In this document: positions 63,864 through 64,000 of the stretch, piece by piece
Position numbering within the stretch: the stretch's first letter is position 1
Layout: each line of letters starts with the position of its first letter
Position numbers and translations under genes: made by a program
Notes under the pieces: generated by a model
The model's database searches: none
What the model was told of the DNA's origin: nothing
What the model saw: only the letters and a program-made list of their open reading frames with translations
Assembly: GCF_023913515.1 (NCBI RefSeq)
Contig: NZ_CP099393.1
Coordinates: forward strand, 310,001-374,000
Direction: 5' to 3'
DNA: 64,000 bases
Source of the DNA: Natronococcus sp. CG52
Lineage (GTDB): Archaea; Halobacteriota; Halobacteria; Halobacteriales; Natrialbaceae

Positions 63864-64000
63864 CTACTCCGTAATTAGATCGTATGACCCGAGATATCGC
63901 GTCCACTCCGTTACTGACTCGAGCCTGCAGACAACTTGCTTGGTCCGTTCGTGTTCGAAGTCCACATGGTAAATGTAGTCACCAAGTTCGGTCGTTGACG
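63864..64000 (-). CDS. C-terminal end of an unrecognised gene running off the window
   Basis: The minus-strand frame enters from the right edge and ends at a TAG (63864-63866). The visible 44 residues include TTELGDYIYHVDFEHERTKQ and TEWTRYLGSYDLITE, strand-rich and of normal haloarchaeal composition. Family not recognised. Convergent with the immunity gene. Confidence 0.5.
   Translation of the reverse strand, partial: STTELGDYIYHVDFEHERTKQVVCRLESVTEWTRYLGSYDLITE

Noticed and set aside
1-64000. CRISPR array associated with the Csa3-like regulator
   Set aside because: No regularly spaced direct repeats of 24-40 bases and no cas gene were seen anywhere in the window.

Overview
The window is from a haloarchaeon. 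The evidence is strongly acidic proteins, archaeal TFB, TATA-box promoters lying 20-30 nt before start codons (leaderless style), small haloarchaeal families (DUF7344-, DUF7835-, DUF7503-, DUF7509- and DUF7979-like), a possible PGF-CTERM-like tail and ISH-type IS5 transposases. Genus cannot be settled from the sequence alone. Almost the whole window reads as an accessory or defence island rich in gene remnants.

Layout. 1-7.2 kb: end of a PQQ-type beta-propeller surface protein, small regulators and hypotheticals, and two IS5-family insertions. One truncates a DUF1330 gene; the other removed all but the last 64 codons of an McrB-like ATPase upstream of an intact McrC-like nuclease gene (7.4-8.7 kb). 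9-19 kb: J-domain protein, UvrD/RecB-type helicase-nuclease, a TFB, a GHKL (MORC/Hsp90-type) ATPase and a broken PD-(D/E)XK nuclease gene. 19-46 kb: the main system. A CARF-wHTH (Csa3-like) regulator stands divergent to a tightly packed operon encoding an unknown 287-aa protein, a DpdG-like protein, a DpdH-like ATPase, a DpdI-like coiled-coil protein, two tandem ~1830-aa DpdJ-like helicases and a DpdK-like phospholipase-D protein. This is followed by DpdA (a tRNA-guanine-transglycosylase homologue), a DUF6884-like protein, a second shorter TGT homologue with its own wHTH and AAA ATPase partners, and a YhhQ-type queuosine-precursor transporter. Together these look like an archaeal 7-deazaguanine DNA modification/restriction (Dpd) island with unusual composition: no recognisable dpdB or dpdC, duplicated helicase, duplicated TGT, and an adjacent candidate base transporter.

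46-58 kb: a patchwork in which the 3' end of the McrC-like gene recurs four more times as direct, decaying copies (46.64, 51.05, 55.53 and 56.96 kb). Between and around them lie a frameshifted CHAT-protease gene, a YjiH-family membrane protein, an MNT/HEPN toxin-antitoxin pair, ArsR-like regulators and a DUF7509-like protein. 58-64 kb: a secreted VWA-containing protein of about 1370 aa ending in a PD-(D/E)XK-type domain, directly followed by a probable Imm49-type immunity gene. This looks like an archaeal polymorphic toxin-immunity pair, with a one-base homopolymer disruption in the signal-peptide region. A truncated gene runs off the right edge.

How the main system would work (inference from the bacterial Dpd system): the TGT-like enzymes exchange guanine in DNA for a preQ0-type base, which haloarchaea already make for archaeosine or may import through the adjacent transporter. 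The G-H-I-J-K proteins attack DNA lacking the mark, and the CARF regulator may tune expression in response to cyclic oligonucleotides.
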